From: Comamonadaceae bacterium
GTDB lineage: Bacteria > Pseudomonadota > Gammaproteobacteria > Burkholderiales > Burkholderiaceae_C
Assembly: GCA_947460065.1 (NCBI GenBank)
Contig: CANHGF010000133.1
Coordinates: 1 to 6,835, forward strand
Direction: 5' to 3'
DNA: 6,835 bases
This document shows positions 1 to 6,261 of the stretch, piece by piece. The first letter of the stretch is position 1. The number at the start of each line of letters is the position of its first letter. The position numbers and the translations under genes are program-made. The notes beneath the pieces were generated by a model. The model ran no database searches. It worked only from the letters and a program-made list of their open reading frames with translations, and had not been told where the DNA came from.

Positions 1-1870
1 CCTGCGCCAATTCCTGGCTACGTGCGTCGGCGCGCAGCAAGGCGATGTGGCCGAAGGGCGGCAGCCCAGCCGCCTGCCGGGCTTGCAGCTCGGTATCGGC
101 AAAGCCGGGATAGTCGCCGCGCTGAAGGGCCGCGAAAAGCGGATGCCTGGGGTGAAAGGTCTGCACCCACATCTGGCTGCGGCTGCCTTGCTCGGCCTTG
201 CGGCCGGCGCGCCCGGCGGCCTGCATCAAGAGCGCAAACAGCCGTTCTGGCGCGCGAAAGTCGCTGGAAAACAGCGAGCCATCCGGGTTGACGGCGGCCA
301 CCAGGGTGATGTTGCGAAAATCGTGCCCCTTGGTGATCATTTGTGTGCCTACCAGCACATCGACCTGGCCTTCATGCACCTGATCGAGCTGCGCCTGCAG
401 CTCGCCCTTGCCGCGGGTGCTGTCAGCGTCGATGCGGCCGACCTTGATCGGCGAGCCATCAGGCCGGCGCAGGTCGGATAGCAGCAGTTGCACATGTTCT
501 TCGAGCTTTTCGGTGCCGCGGCCCACCGGCGCCAGATCGACATTGCCGCAGTCGGGGCAGCCCCGTGGCACCGGGTCGGCATAGCCGCAGTGGTGACAGC
601 GCAGGCTGCGGTCGAGCTTGTGAAAAACCCGGTGCGCGCTGCAATGTGGGCACTGGCTTTTCCAGCCGCAGTCGTGGCAGGCCAGTACGGGCGCGTAGCC
701 GCGCCGGTTGAGGAAGATCAGCGACTGCTCGCCGCGCCCCACCCGCTCGGCCATGGCCTGCAGCAGGGGCGGGGCCAGCACTGCACCGCGGGGTTGCTGG
801 CCCATGTCGACCAGCTTGACCTCTGGGCCGCTGTCGCCCGCCGCAGCGCCGATGCGCCGGCGCATGTCCAGCCGCAGATAGCGCCCGCTCAGGCAGGCTT
901 GCCAGCTTTCCATCGAGGGCGTGGCCGAGCCCAGCAGCACCCGGCAGCTGCGCTCGCCCGCGGCGCCTGGAGCCCCGGCCTGCGCCGTCAGCCGCTGGCT
1001 CTCCAGCCGGGCGCGGTAAATCGCCAGGTCGCGCGCGGAATAGCGCGCGCCTTCCTGCTGCTTGTAGCTGGGGTCGTGCTCCTCGTCGACCACGATCAGC
1101 CGCAGCCCCGGCAATGAAGCCAGTACCGCCATGCGGGTGCCCAGCACCACCCGGGCCTGCCCGCTGTGCGCGGCCAGCCAGCTCTTGAGCCGCTGCGCCG
1201 GGCTCAAACCGCTGTGCAGCGCCACCACCCGGCCGGCGCCCAGGTGGGCAAAGCGGTCCTGCAGCCGCTGCTGCAATTGCGGGGTGAGGTTGATCTCGGG
1301 CACCATCACCAACACCTGAGCCTGCTCATCGGCTTGCAGCACCTCTTCGGCAGCGCGCATGTAGACCTCGGTTTTGCCGCTGCCGGTGGCCCCGAACAGT
1401 AGCGCTGGCTTGTCAGCCCCGGCAAAGCCCTGCAAGGCCGCTTCCTGCTCCTGGCTCAGCGTGGGCCGCTCGGGCGCTGGCCCGGTCTGGCCGTCGTCGG
1501 CGCTCTTGCGCTTGAGGCGTCGGGCCAATTGCAAGGTATCGAGCTCGCGCAACTGTGGCGGCAGCGCCGCCAGTGCCACCTCACCCAACGAGCGCTGGTA
1601 ATAGCCGGCTGCAAAGCCTATCAGGGCGCGCCAGCTGGCAGACAACTCGCAGATGCCTCCCAGCACTCCGCGCACCGGTTTGGCCTTGTCCTGCGCCAGT
1701 GTCCCCGCATCGGCACGCACCGCCCAGACCACGCCCAGCACCTCGCGCCGGCCCAAAGGTACGCGTACCAATTGCCCGGGCGAAAGCGCTGACTCACTTT
1801 CATAGGTCAGCGGCCCGGCCACGCTGCTGTGGGCCGGGGTGGCAACGACGATGTCCAGCCAGAAACTCAT
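1..1870 (-). CDS. priA: Primosomal protein N' (PriA replication-restart helicase), C-terminus cut by window edge
   Basis: PriA is the 3'-to-5' superfamily 2 DNA helicase that recognises stalled forks and D-loops in the cytoplasm and starts reloading of DnaB. The frame is open from an ATG at 1870 to the left edge, about 623 codons, with no stop in any segment I translated. Visible in order: a PriA-type N-terminal DNA-binding region opening MSFWLDIVVATPAHSSVAGP; Walker A GATGSGKTEVYM with GATGSGKT at residues 160-167; the Walker B DEEH box at 262-265, followed by DPSYKQQ; eight zinc-binding cysteines in four CxxC pairs (398/401, 407/410, 425/428, 438/441); then GTQMITKGHDF and the QAAGRAGR helicase motif VI. 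The E. coli protein has 732 residues, so roughly the last 70-110 are missing here, only because the window ends. No clear Shine-Dalgarno precedes the ATG; the start rests on family N-terminus. The 364-bp upstream gap implies its own promoter. Confidence 0.97.
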   Translation of the reverse strand, partial: MSFWLDIVVATPAHSSVAGPLTYESESALSPGQLVRVPLGRREVLGVVWAVRADAGTLAQDKAKPVRGVLGGICELSASWRALIGFAAGYYQRSLGEVALAALPPQLRELDTLQLARRLKRKSADDGQTGPAPERPTLSQEQEAALQGFAGADKPALLFGATGSGKTEVYMRAAEEVLQADEQAQVLVMVPEINLTPQLQQRLQDRFAHLGAGRVVALHSGLSPAQRLKSWLAAHSGQARVVLGTRMAVLASLPGLRLIVVDEEHDPSYKQQEGARYSARDLAIYRARLESQRLTAQAGAPGAAGERSCRVLLGSATPSMESWQACLSGRYLRLDMRRRIGAAAGDSGPEVKLVDMGQQPRGAVLAPPLLQAMAERVGRGEQSLIFLNRRGYAPVLACHDCGWKSQCPHCSAHRVFHKLDRSLRCHHCGYADPVPRGCPDCGNVDLAPVGRGTEKLEEHVQLLLSDLRRPDGSPIKVGRIDADSTRGKGELQAQLDQVHEGQVDVLVGTQMITKGHDFRNITLVAAVNPDGSLFSSDFRAPERLFALLMQAAGRAGRKAEQGSRSQMWVQTFHPRHPLFAALQRGDYPGFADTELQARQAAGLPPFGHIALLRADARSQELAQ

Positions 1871-1911
1871 AGTTCAGCGGGGATTTTTCCCGTTTCACCT
1901 TCGCAAGTTGA

Positions 1912-1928
1912 GCTAAGTGCTTGATTTA
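1912..1928 (+). repeat. Left arm of a perfect 17-bp inverted repeat
   Basis: The arm reads GCTAAGTGCTTGATTTA on the plus strand and is the exact reverse complement of 2062-2078. Pairing stops at both ends of the match (positions 1911 and 1929 do not pair with 2079 and 2061). The arms enclose 133 bp, so the unit spans 167 bp. In a transcript running into priA the arms could pair and close off the leader. The arm also contains an IHF-type match. Confidence 0.9.
1914..1926 (-). promoter_or_regulatory. IHF-consensus match 1
   Basis: Read on the minus strand this is AATCAAGCACTTA, which fits the established IHF consensus WATCAANNNNTTR at every fixed position. It lies inside the left arm of the inverted repeat, about 44 bp upstream of the priA start. 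IHF bends DNA sharply and often assists promoters and replication origins. Binding here is inferred from sequence only. Confidence 0.45.
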
Positions 1929-1957
1929 GCACGGCCTTTACATCTGTCCAGCATTCT

Positions 1958-1966
1958 TGTGGATAA
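1958..1966 (-). promoter_or_regulatory. DnaA box, perfect consensus
   Basis: The minus strand reads TTATCCACA, an exact match to the DnaA-box consensus TTATNCACA and of the high-affinity type. Twelve bases further on (start to start), 1970-1978 reads TGTTGATAG on the plus strand, which is two mismatches away from TGTGGATAA and could be a weak neighbouring site. The box lies about 90 bp upstream of the priA start. Confidence 0.5.
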
Positions 1967-1995
1967 CTTTGTTGATAGCTTGCCTCGGCCGCGCT

Positions 1996-2021
1996 GCAAG
2001 CCTTGTAAATCAAGGGCTTGC
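1996..2021. other. Hairpin with embedded TAAATCAAG motif
   Basis: GCAAGCC at 1996-2002 pairs with GGCTTGC at 2015-2021. TTG (2003-2005) can pair with CAA (2011-2013), leaving one bulged G at 2014 and a loop TAAAT. No T-run follows in the priA direction, so this does not look like an intrinsic terminator. It may be a cruciform, a leader hairpin or a protein site. Confidence 0.4.
2008..2020 (+). promoter_or_regulatory. IHF-consensus match 2
   Basis: The plus strand reads AATCAAGGGCTTG, matching WATCAANNNNTTR at every fixed position. It overlaps the 3' side of the hairpin at 1996-2021 and is independent of the long inverted repeat, so it is not a by-product of that symmetry. Binding is inferred. 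Confidence 0.45.
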
Positions 2022-2061
2022 TTGGATTGCACGGAAAATCGGCAAAAACACAATCTCTATA

Positions 2062-2078
2062 TAAATCAAGCACTTAGC
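2062..2078 (-). repeat. Right arm of a perfect 17-bp inverted repeat
   Basis: The arm reads TAAATCAAGCACTTAGC on the plus strand, the exact reverse complement of 1912-1928. Its first nine bases, TAAATCAAG, occur a third time at 2006-2014 inside the enclosed segment in the same orientation, so this is a family of three related sites rather than one simple pair. Confidence 0.9.
2064..2076 (+). promoter_or_regulatory. IHF-consensus match 3
   Basis: The plus strand reads AATCAAGCACTTA, a perfect fit to WATCAANNNNTTR, within the right arm of the inverted repeat. It is the mirror copy of match 1, and its centre is 56 bp from match 2. It abuts a TATATA stretch at 2058-2063, giving an AT-rich edge suited to bending or unwinding. 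Confidence 0.45.
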
Positions 2079-2080
2079 AA

Positions 2081-2099
2081 CGCTATGCCTTTTATAGCG
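2081..2099. other. Small hairpin CGCTAT/ATAGCG
   Basis: CGCTAT at 2081-2086 and ATAGCG at 2094-2099 form a six-base stem around a seven-base loop. On the minus strand the loop side supplies the TATAAA noted as a possible but unsupported -10 for priA. The stem is short and could be chance. Confidence 0.25.
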
Positions 2100-2145
2100 A
2101 GCCTCGTTTGCGCAGCGGCTTCTTGCCGCAGTGCAACACGAATTT

Positions 2146-2154
2146 TGTGCATAA
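2146..2154 (-). promoter_or_regulatory. Second DnaA-box match
   Basis: The minus strand reads TTATGCACA, which fits TTATNCACA. It has the same orientation as the box at 1958-1966 and lies 188 bp from it, at the border between the AT-richer segment and the GC-rich zone behind hemE. Confidence 0.4.
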
Positions 2155-2158
2155 GTTG

Positions 2159-2231
2159 CCCCGCGGGGGCCGATTTCATGCTAGGGCGCCGTGCCCCGCG
2201 ACCCGGCCAGGCGCGGGCCGCAGGCGCCTGC
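2159..2231 (-). other. GC-rich palindromic zone after hemE, possible transcription end
   Basis: Four bases beyond the hemE stop codon is a perfect 12-bp palindrome, GCAGGCGCCTGC (2220-2231), and about 50 bp further on a 10-bp palindrome, CCCCGCGGGG (2159-2168). The stretch between is almost pure G and C with several partly complementary blocks. The structure could stop or stabilise the hemE transcript, but no T-run follows either palindrome on the minus strand, so it is not a standard intrinsic terminator. Confidence 0.3.
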
Positions 2232-2234
2232 TCT

Positions 2235-3347
2235 TTAGCGGACCGCGCGCAGCGCGCGCGAATGGGTATGTACTGCCTCGACCAGCGCCTGCACATGCTC
2301 GGGCGGGGTGAATTGGCTGATGCCATGGCCCAGGTTGAAAATGTGGGTCGGCCCAGTTTGGCTCTTGTCGGTATGCGGCGTGCCAAAACTGTCCAGCACG
2401 CTGCGCACCTGCTCGGCAATGGCCGCCGGCGGCGCAAACAGCACGTTCGGGTCTATATTGCCCTGCAGCGCCTTGCCCGGCCCGCCCACCGATCCACCGA
2501 CCTGCGCGCGCGCCCGTCCCAGGTTGACCGTCCAGTCCAGGCCCAGCACCTCACAGTCCAGGTCGGCCATCTCAGGCAGCCACAGTCCGCCGCCCTTGGT
2601 GAACACAATGCGCGGGATCAGCGTGCCCTCGTGGCTGCGTTTGAGCTGAGCCAGCACCCGGCGGGTGTAGTCCAGGCTAAAGCGCTGAAAAGCCCCGTCA
2701 GCGAGCACGCCGCCCCAGCTGTCAAACACCATCACCGCCTGCGCACCGGCTTCAATTTGCGCGTTCAGGTAAGCGGCCACTGCGTCGGCATTGATCGCCA
2801 GGATACGGTGCATCAGGTCCGGCCGGCTGTACATTAGGCTCTTGACCAGGCGATAGTCGTCTGAGCCACCGCCTTCGACCATGTAGCAGGCCAGCGTCCA
2901 GGGGCTGCCTGAAAAGCCGATCAGCGGCACCCGGCCATTGAGCGCCCGGCGGATCGAGGTGACCGCATCAAACACATACTGCAGCTTGTGCATGTCGGGC
3001 ACCGCCAGTGCGGCGACTGCCGCCTCGTCACGCACCACCTTTTCAAATTTGGGGCCCTCGCCCTGTGCAAACGACAGGCCCAGGCCCATCGCGTCGGGCA
3101 CGGTCAGGATGTCGGAAAACAAGATCGCCGCGTCGAGCTTGTAGCGATCGAGCGGCTGCAAGGTCACCTCGGTGGCGTACTGCACGTTGGTGGCCAGCCC
3201 CATGAAGCTGCCCGCCTTGGCCCGCGTGGCGCAGTACTCGGGCAGATAGCGGCCCGCCTGGCGCATCAGCCATACGGGGGTGTGCTCGGTGGCCTGGCGC
3301 AGGCAGGCGCGCAAAAAAGTGTCGTTTTGCAAAGGGGCAAAGCTCAT
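2235..3347 (-). CDS. hemE: Uroporphyrinogen decarboxylase
   Basis: HemE removes the four acetate carboxyls of uroporphyrinogen III to give coproporphyrinogen III, a cofactor-free cytoplasmic step of haem synthesis. The predicted 370 residues match the usual family length of about 350-370. Visible family signatures: [10 protein letters not shown] at 29-38 with the substrate-binding arginines; LFSDIL with the catalytic aspartate at 79; [13 protein letters not shown] at 144-156, the second family signature, with the conserved tyrosine at 155; DSWGG with serine 210; and NLGHGI with histidine 341. The frame stays open upstream to 3689, but the start at 3347 ([18 protein letters not shown]) gives the normal family N-terminus. 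An in-frame ATG at 3386 would add 13 residues; neither start has a good Shine-Dalgarno. It lies 190 bp after the YccU-type gene and 364 bp before priA, so it may be its own unit. The last codons form an alternating CGCG-rich run. Confidence 0.97.
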   Translation of the reverse strand: MSFAPLQNDTFLRACLRQATEHTPVWLMRQAGRYLPEYCATRAKAGSFMGLATNVQYATEVTLQPLDRYKLDAAILFSDILTVPDAMGLGLSFAQGEGPKFEKVVRDEAAVAALAVPDMHKLQYVFDAVTSIRRALNGRVPLIGFSGSPWTLACYMVEGGGSDDYRLVKSLMYSRPDLMHRILAINADAVAAYLNAQIEAGAQAVMVFDSWGGVLADGAFQRFSLDYTRRVLAQLKRSHEGTLIPRIVFTKGGGLWLPEMADLDCEVLGLDWTVNLGRARAQVGGSVGGPGKALQGNIDPNVLFAPPAAIAEQVRSVLDSFGTPHTDKSQTGPTHIFNLGHGISQFTPPEHVQALVEAVHTHSRALRAVR

Positions 3348-3384
3348 GGAAGGACCGTTTCGTGTGGAGCTAAAGTCGACTGGC

Positions 3385-3412
3385 ATTATCGGGCTTTGAT
3401 GCGGCCTGTGGC
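3385..3412 (-). promoter_or_regulatory. Weak candidate promoter for hemE
   Basis: On the minus strand GATAAT (3385-3390) matches five of six bases of the sigma-70 -10 hexamer. Sixteen bases upstream GCCACA (3407-3412) matches only half of the -35. It sits 38 bases before the chosen hemE ATG and would overlap the alternative in-frame start at 3386, which if real favours the downstream start. Confidence 0.2.
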
Positions 3413-3506
3413 CGAGCTGATGGGCCCCGGCCTGTCTGGGCCTGGTCGCCTGCGTGTCAGCTCCGCGGCCAAGCCTTGTTGGCGGGTAGGCGACTGCCAG
3501 GGCGCC

Positions 3507-3527
3507 GCCGGCTGCGCAGAGCCCGGC
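3507..3527 (-). other. Hairpin just after the YccU-type gene
   Basis: AGCCCGGC (3520-3527) can pair with GCCGGCT (3507-3513) with one bulged base and a six-base loop, beginning about 10 bases past the stop codon. No T-run follows on the minus strand, so it is at best a weak or factor-assisted terminator between this gene and hemE. Confidence 0.25.
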
Positions 3528-3537
3528 CGTGGGGCTT

Positions 3538-3993
3538 TTAGCCCAGGCTGGACTGCATCTGGCCGCCTGCCACCGCCTTGTGGTCGATCTTGATGCAGCG
3601 GTCTTGCAGGGCCACCAGGCCGGCCTGGGCTGCTTTGTGGACCGACTCGTCGTCGCGTATGCCCAATTGCAGCCAGACGGCACGCGCACCTATGCTCAGC
3701 GCTTCATCGACGATGGGCGGGATGTCTTCGCTGTTGCGAAAGCAGTTGACCAGATCGATGCGCTCGTGTTGGGCGGCCTCTTTCAGGCTGGGGTAGGACT
3801 TCTCGCCCAGCACCTGCTGGGCATTGGGGTTGATCGGGATGATGCGGTAGCCGCGCGACTGCATGTACTGGGCCACGTCAAAGCTGGCACGGTGGGGCTT
3901 GGGTGAGAGTCCAACCACCGCAATGGTGCGGCAGTTGCTGAGCACCCAGCTGACGCGCGCGGCGGTCGAGCTGGGCCCGGATGGCTTGGACAT
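3538..3993 (-). CDS. CoA-binding domain protein, YccU type
   Basis: The predicted 151-residue protein is a single CoA-binding domain of the YccU group, with a Rossmann-like fold. Visible features: a nucleotide-binding opening strand and loop, [20 protein letters not shown] at 24-43; the next strand IIPINP at 51-56; [20 protein letters not shown] at 80-99; WLQLGIRDD at 107-115; and DRCIKIDH at 131-138 near the C-terminus. Length is normal for the family (about 135-165). Members are soluble cytoplasmic proteins thought to bind CoA or acyl-CoA; no reaction is firmly assigned, so none is claimed. The start at 3993 is well supported by an AAGGAG ribosome binding site six bases upstream. The gene begins 82 bp after the DsbD-like stop codon and ends 190 bp before hemE, so it may be co-transcribed with either or stand alone. 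Confidence 0.93.
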   Translation of the reverse strand: MSKPSGPSSTAARVSWVLSNCRTIAVVGLSPKPHRASFDVAQYMQSRGYRIIPINPNAQQVLGEKSYPSLKEAAQHERIDLVNCFRNSEDIPPIVDEALSIGARAVWLQLGIRDDESVHKAAQAGLVALQDRCIKIDHKAVAGGQMQSSLG

Positions 3994-3999
3994 GTTTGT

Positions 4000-4005
4000 C
4001 TCCTT
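4000..4005 (-). promoter_or_regulatory. Strong ribosome binding site of the YccU-type gene
   Basis: The minus strand reads AAGGAG followed by ACAAAC and then ATG, an almost ideal Shine-Dalgarno with six-base spacing. It is the best such site in the window and fixes the start at 3993. Confidence 0.85.
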
Positions 4006-4048
4006 GGGCGCTGCCTGGCGCCTGCTGGCTGTAATTTGTTCTTTTTGC

Positions 4049-4072
4049 CGGGGCGGGCGAGCCCCAGCCCCG
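4049..4072 (-). other. Strong GC hairpin after the DsbD-like gene, without a T-run
   Basis: On the minus strand CGGGGC (4067-4072) pairs with GCCCCG (4049-4054). An inner GGG (4063-4065) and CCC (4055-4057) extend the stem past one bulged base at 4066, with a five-base loop. It starts three bases after the TAA. The following bases on the minus strand are GCAAAAAG, an A-run instead of a T-run, so it may protect the mRNA 3' end or attenuate read-through rather than act as a classic terminator. Confidence 0.4.
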
Positions 4073-4075
4073 AAT

Positions 4076-6247
4076 TTACAGCCTAGACAGGGCTTGGCGC
4101 AACTCGTTCACGCTCAAAACCTCTGAAAGCAGCACCGGCGGCCGCCCCGGCGCGTAGAGGGCGTAGACCGGCACGCCAGCGCGGCCGAGTTCGGCCAGTG
4201 CGGCGGTGACCGCGTTGTCGCGCTGGGTCCAGTCGGCCCGCAGCAACGCCACCTGGCGCTGCTGCGCGTCGGCCAGCACCGCTGGGTGCGTGAGCACGGT
4301 CTTCTTGTTGTATTGGCAGGTGATGCACCAGGCGGCGGTAAAGTCCACCAGCACCGGCCGCCCCTGCGCAGTCAGTTGCTGGACCAGGCCAGGCCGCCAA
4401 GCCTGCCAGGGGCCGTCGCTGCTGGCTGTGGCTGGGGCGGTGCTGCGCACCACCTGAGGCGCAGCCCACCACAGGCCGCCGGCCAGGGTCAGCAGGGCCA
4501 GCATGCCGCCGACGCGCCTGCCGCGCCCCTGCAGCCCCAGGGTCCACAGCAGCAAGGCCATCAGCAGCAGCACCACCATCAGGGCGGCGACGCCGTCGAT
4601 GCCGCTTTGCTGCCCGAGCACCCACATCAGCCAGATCACGGTGGCCAGCATGGGGAAGGCCATCACCTGTTTGAGGCGCAGCATCCAGGGCCCGGGCTTG
4701 GGCAGGGCGCGGCCGAGCGCCGGCACCGCACTGATGAGCAGGTAGGGCAGGGCCATGCCCAGCCCCAACATCGCAAAGATGGCCAGGCCCTGCCAGGCCG
4801 GCAGGCTCAGCGCAGCGCCCAAAGAGGCGCCCATGAAGGGGGCTGTGCAGGGCGAGGCGATGGCCACGGCCAACACGCCCGACAAGGCCGCATCGGCCGC
4901 CGGATGGCGCCATTGCAGCGCGGCGAGCCGGCCCGGGGCCAGCTGAGTGAATTCAAACAGGCCGGCCAGATTCAGTCCGATCAGGGTAAACAGGACGGCC
5001 AGGGCCGCCACGATGGCCGGGTTTTGCAGCTGAAAGCCCCAGCCCAGCTCTTGGCCGCCGGCGCGCAGCGCCAGCAGCAGGGCGCCGAGCGCAACAAAAG
5101 ACAGCAGCACGCCGGCGGTGTAGGCCAGACCCTGCTGCAGCCGGTCGCCGCGCTGCTGCGAAAAGCCCAGCGCCTTGATAGCCAGCACCGGGAACACACA
5201 GGGCATGAGGTTGAGAATGAGCCCGCCGAGCAGTGCCCCCAACAAGGCCAGCAGCCAGCCGGCACCGCTGGGCTCGCTGTGGGGCGGGCGCTGGGCTGCT
5301 TCCTGGGCGGCGGCCTTGAGTGCGGCCTCGAGCGTGGGCGGCAGCGTGGCGGCGGCCGCCGGCGCAGGCCAGCGGCCGCTGACCGGTACATCGATGCGCC
5401 AGGCGCGCCCGTCAGGCAGCGCCAGCACCAGCGGCAGCCGGTCGGGTCCCTCGCTGCGCAGCTTGGACAGCGGCACCTGAGCCCGCCACAGAGGACCTTC
5501 CCAACTTTGCTCCCAGGCGCCTGCCGTCTCGATGATCGCCGCCGTCTCGGCGAACAGCTCGAGCTTGCCGCCTCTGGCCTCGGTGGGCAGGCCGGCAAGC
5601 GCGATCTGCAGGGTTTGCTCGCGCACCTCAATGCGGCTTTCGCCGGCGGGCAGCTCGCGCGGCTGCGCCGCCAGCGCCGCTTCAAACGCCGCGCCATGGC
5701 TGGCGGTAGAGCTTTGCGTGGGCAGGCTCAGCACAAACTGACCGTCTTGTGGGATGCATTCGCGCCGGCACACCAGCCAGCTCGCTTGTAGCCGCAGCAC
5801 CAGGGCGTCGGCCTTGAAGCTGTCGGCAATGCGCAGGGGCACCGGCAGGAGCACCGTGCCCTCATAGCCGTAATTGGCCAGTTCGCCCAGAGGGAATTTC
5901 TTCGGTGCCGGCCAGGCGATGTCACCGGCCTGCACACCCTCAGACAGCGTCCACTGCAGCGTGGTTGGCAGGCCCGAGTCGCCTGGGTTCTTCCAGTAGG
6001 TGTGCCAGCCGTCCTGGTGCGCCAGCCGCAGGCCCAGCCAGACCTTGCGGCCAGGGCCTATGCCCTGCGGCGCGTGGGCCAGCAACTCGGCGCGTACCTG
6101 ATCGGTGATGACCACCGCCGAGCCGGCGGCCTTGCCAGCGAGCGCCGCCTGCACGCTCTGGCTATAGGCGGGCTCCAGCCCAAGCAGCGCCAACAACGCC
6201 AAGACAAGGCAGCTTAAGGCGCGCTGCATGCCGTGCAGCCAGTGCAT
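4076..6247 (-). CDS. dsbD: DsbD/ScsB-family membrane thiol-disulfide reductase
   Basis: DsbD-type proteins carry electrons from cytoplasmic thioredoxin across the inner membrane to periplasmic thiol proteins. The predicted 723 residues exceed E. coli DsbD (565) because of a long N-terminal domain, as in ScsB-type members. Positions here count from an in-frame TTG at 6265; subtract six for the chosen ATG. Order: signal peptide about 13-35 ending AYS; periplasmic domain 36-335 with GWHTYWKNPGDSGLP and the pair VCRREC (166, 170); about eight membrane segments from 336 to 603 with PCVFP (356) and SPCTAPF (473); C-terminal thioredoxin domain with WCITC (647, 650) and a cis-proline in GVPVY (699). 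All three cysteine pairs are present, so it looks functional. The ATG at 6247 is preferred, since its signal peptide is normal; an ATG at 6229 is also possible. No strong Shine-Dalgarno. It begins 14 bp after the barrel gene's stop, so co-transcription is likely. Confidence 0.92.
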   Translation of the reverse strand: MHWLHGMQRALSCLVLALLALLGLEPAYSQSVQAALAGKAAGSAVVITDQVRAELLAHAPQGIGPGRKVWLGLRLAHQDGWHTYWKNPGDSGLPTTLQWTLSEGVQAGDIAWPAPKKFPLGELANYGYEGTVLLPVPLRIADSFKADALVLRLQASWLVCRRECIPQDGQFVLSLPTQSSTASHGAAFEAALAAQPRELPAGESRIEVREQTLQIALAGLPTEARGGKLELFAETAAIIETAGAWEQSWEGPLWRAQVPLSKLRSEGPDRLPLVLALPDGRAWRIDVPVSGRWPAPAAAATLPPTLEAALKAAAQEAAQRPPHSEPSGAGWLLALLGALLGGLILNLMPCVFPVLAIKALGFSQQRGDRLQQGLAYTAGVLLSFVALGALLLALRAGGQELGWGFQLQNPAIVAALAVLFTLIGLNLAGLFEFTQLAPGRLAALQWRHPAADAALSGVLAVAIASPCTAPFMGASLGAALSLPAWQGLAIFAMLGLGMALPYLLISAVPALGRALPKPGPWMLRLKQVMAFPMLATVIWLMWVLGQQSGIDGVAALMVVLLLMALLLWTLGLQGRGRRVGGMLALLTLAGGLWWAAPQVVRSTAPATASSDGPWQAWRPGLVQQLTAQGRPVLVDFTAAWCITCQYNKKTVLTHPAVLADAQQRQVALLRADWTQRDNAVTAALAELGRAGVPVYALYAPGRPPVLLSEVLSVNELRQALSRL

Positions 6248-6261
6248 GGCAAGGTGCCTGA

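Larger units (their letters stand above)
1871..2234. other. hemE-priA intergenic region with DnaA-box, IHF-site and inverted-repeat motifs
   Basis: This 364-bp gap carries no convincing gene. It falls into two parts. The hemE-proximal part (about 2155-2234) is very GC-rich and palindromic. The priA-proximal part (about 1905-2155) is AT-richer than its surroundings and holds the inverted repeat, DnaA-box and IHF-type matches listed separately. Being upstream of priA on the minus strand, it must contain the priA promoter unless priA is read from hemE. I could not place a promoter firmly: a TATAAA at 2091-2096 (minus strand) could be a -10 but lacks a convincing -35, and another weak pair (TTGCAG, then TATCAA after 16 bases) lies nearer the gene. 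Confidence 0.7.

Noticed and set aside
488..1117. Plus-strand frame of 209 codons
   Set aside because: Completely antisense to the helicase and zinc-binding core of priA; no independent motif.
1867..2073. 68-codon minus-strand frame ending in an ATGA overlap with the priA start
   Set aside because: The overlap resembles translational coupling of a leader peptide, but the start is a GTG inside the inverted repeat, no ribosome binding site is seen, codon use is unlike the neighbours (TTA, AGA), and the frame is explained by the repeat and motif DNA. Kept only as a remote possibility.
1912..2078. Calling the 167-bp inverted-repeat unit a mobile element
   Set aside because: No target-site duplication is visible in the flanks and no second copy can be seen in this window, so only the repeat itself is annotated.
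1917..2837. Plus-strand frame of 306 codons covering the intergenic region and part of hemE
   Set aside because: Most of it is antisense to hemE, it has no recognisable motif, and it would have to translate through the inverted repeat and palindromes.
3348..3689. Upstream extension of the hemE frame to 3689
   Set aside because: It would overlap the 3' end of the YccU-type gene and gives a low-complexity Arg/Ala-rich sequence unlike any uroporphyrinogen decarboxylase N-terminus.
4286..5791. Long plus-strand reading frame of 501 codons
   Set aside because: It lies wholly antisense to the DsbD-like gene and is rich in Gln, Gly, His and Arg without any domain. Such frames are common opposite GC-rich genes with strong third-position bias.
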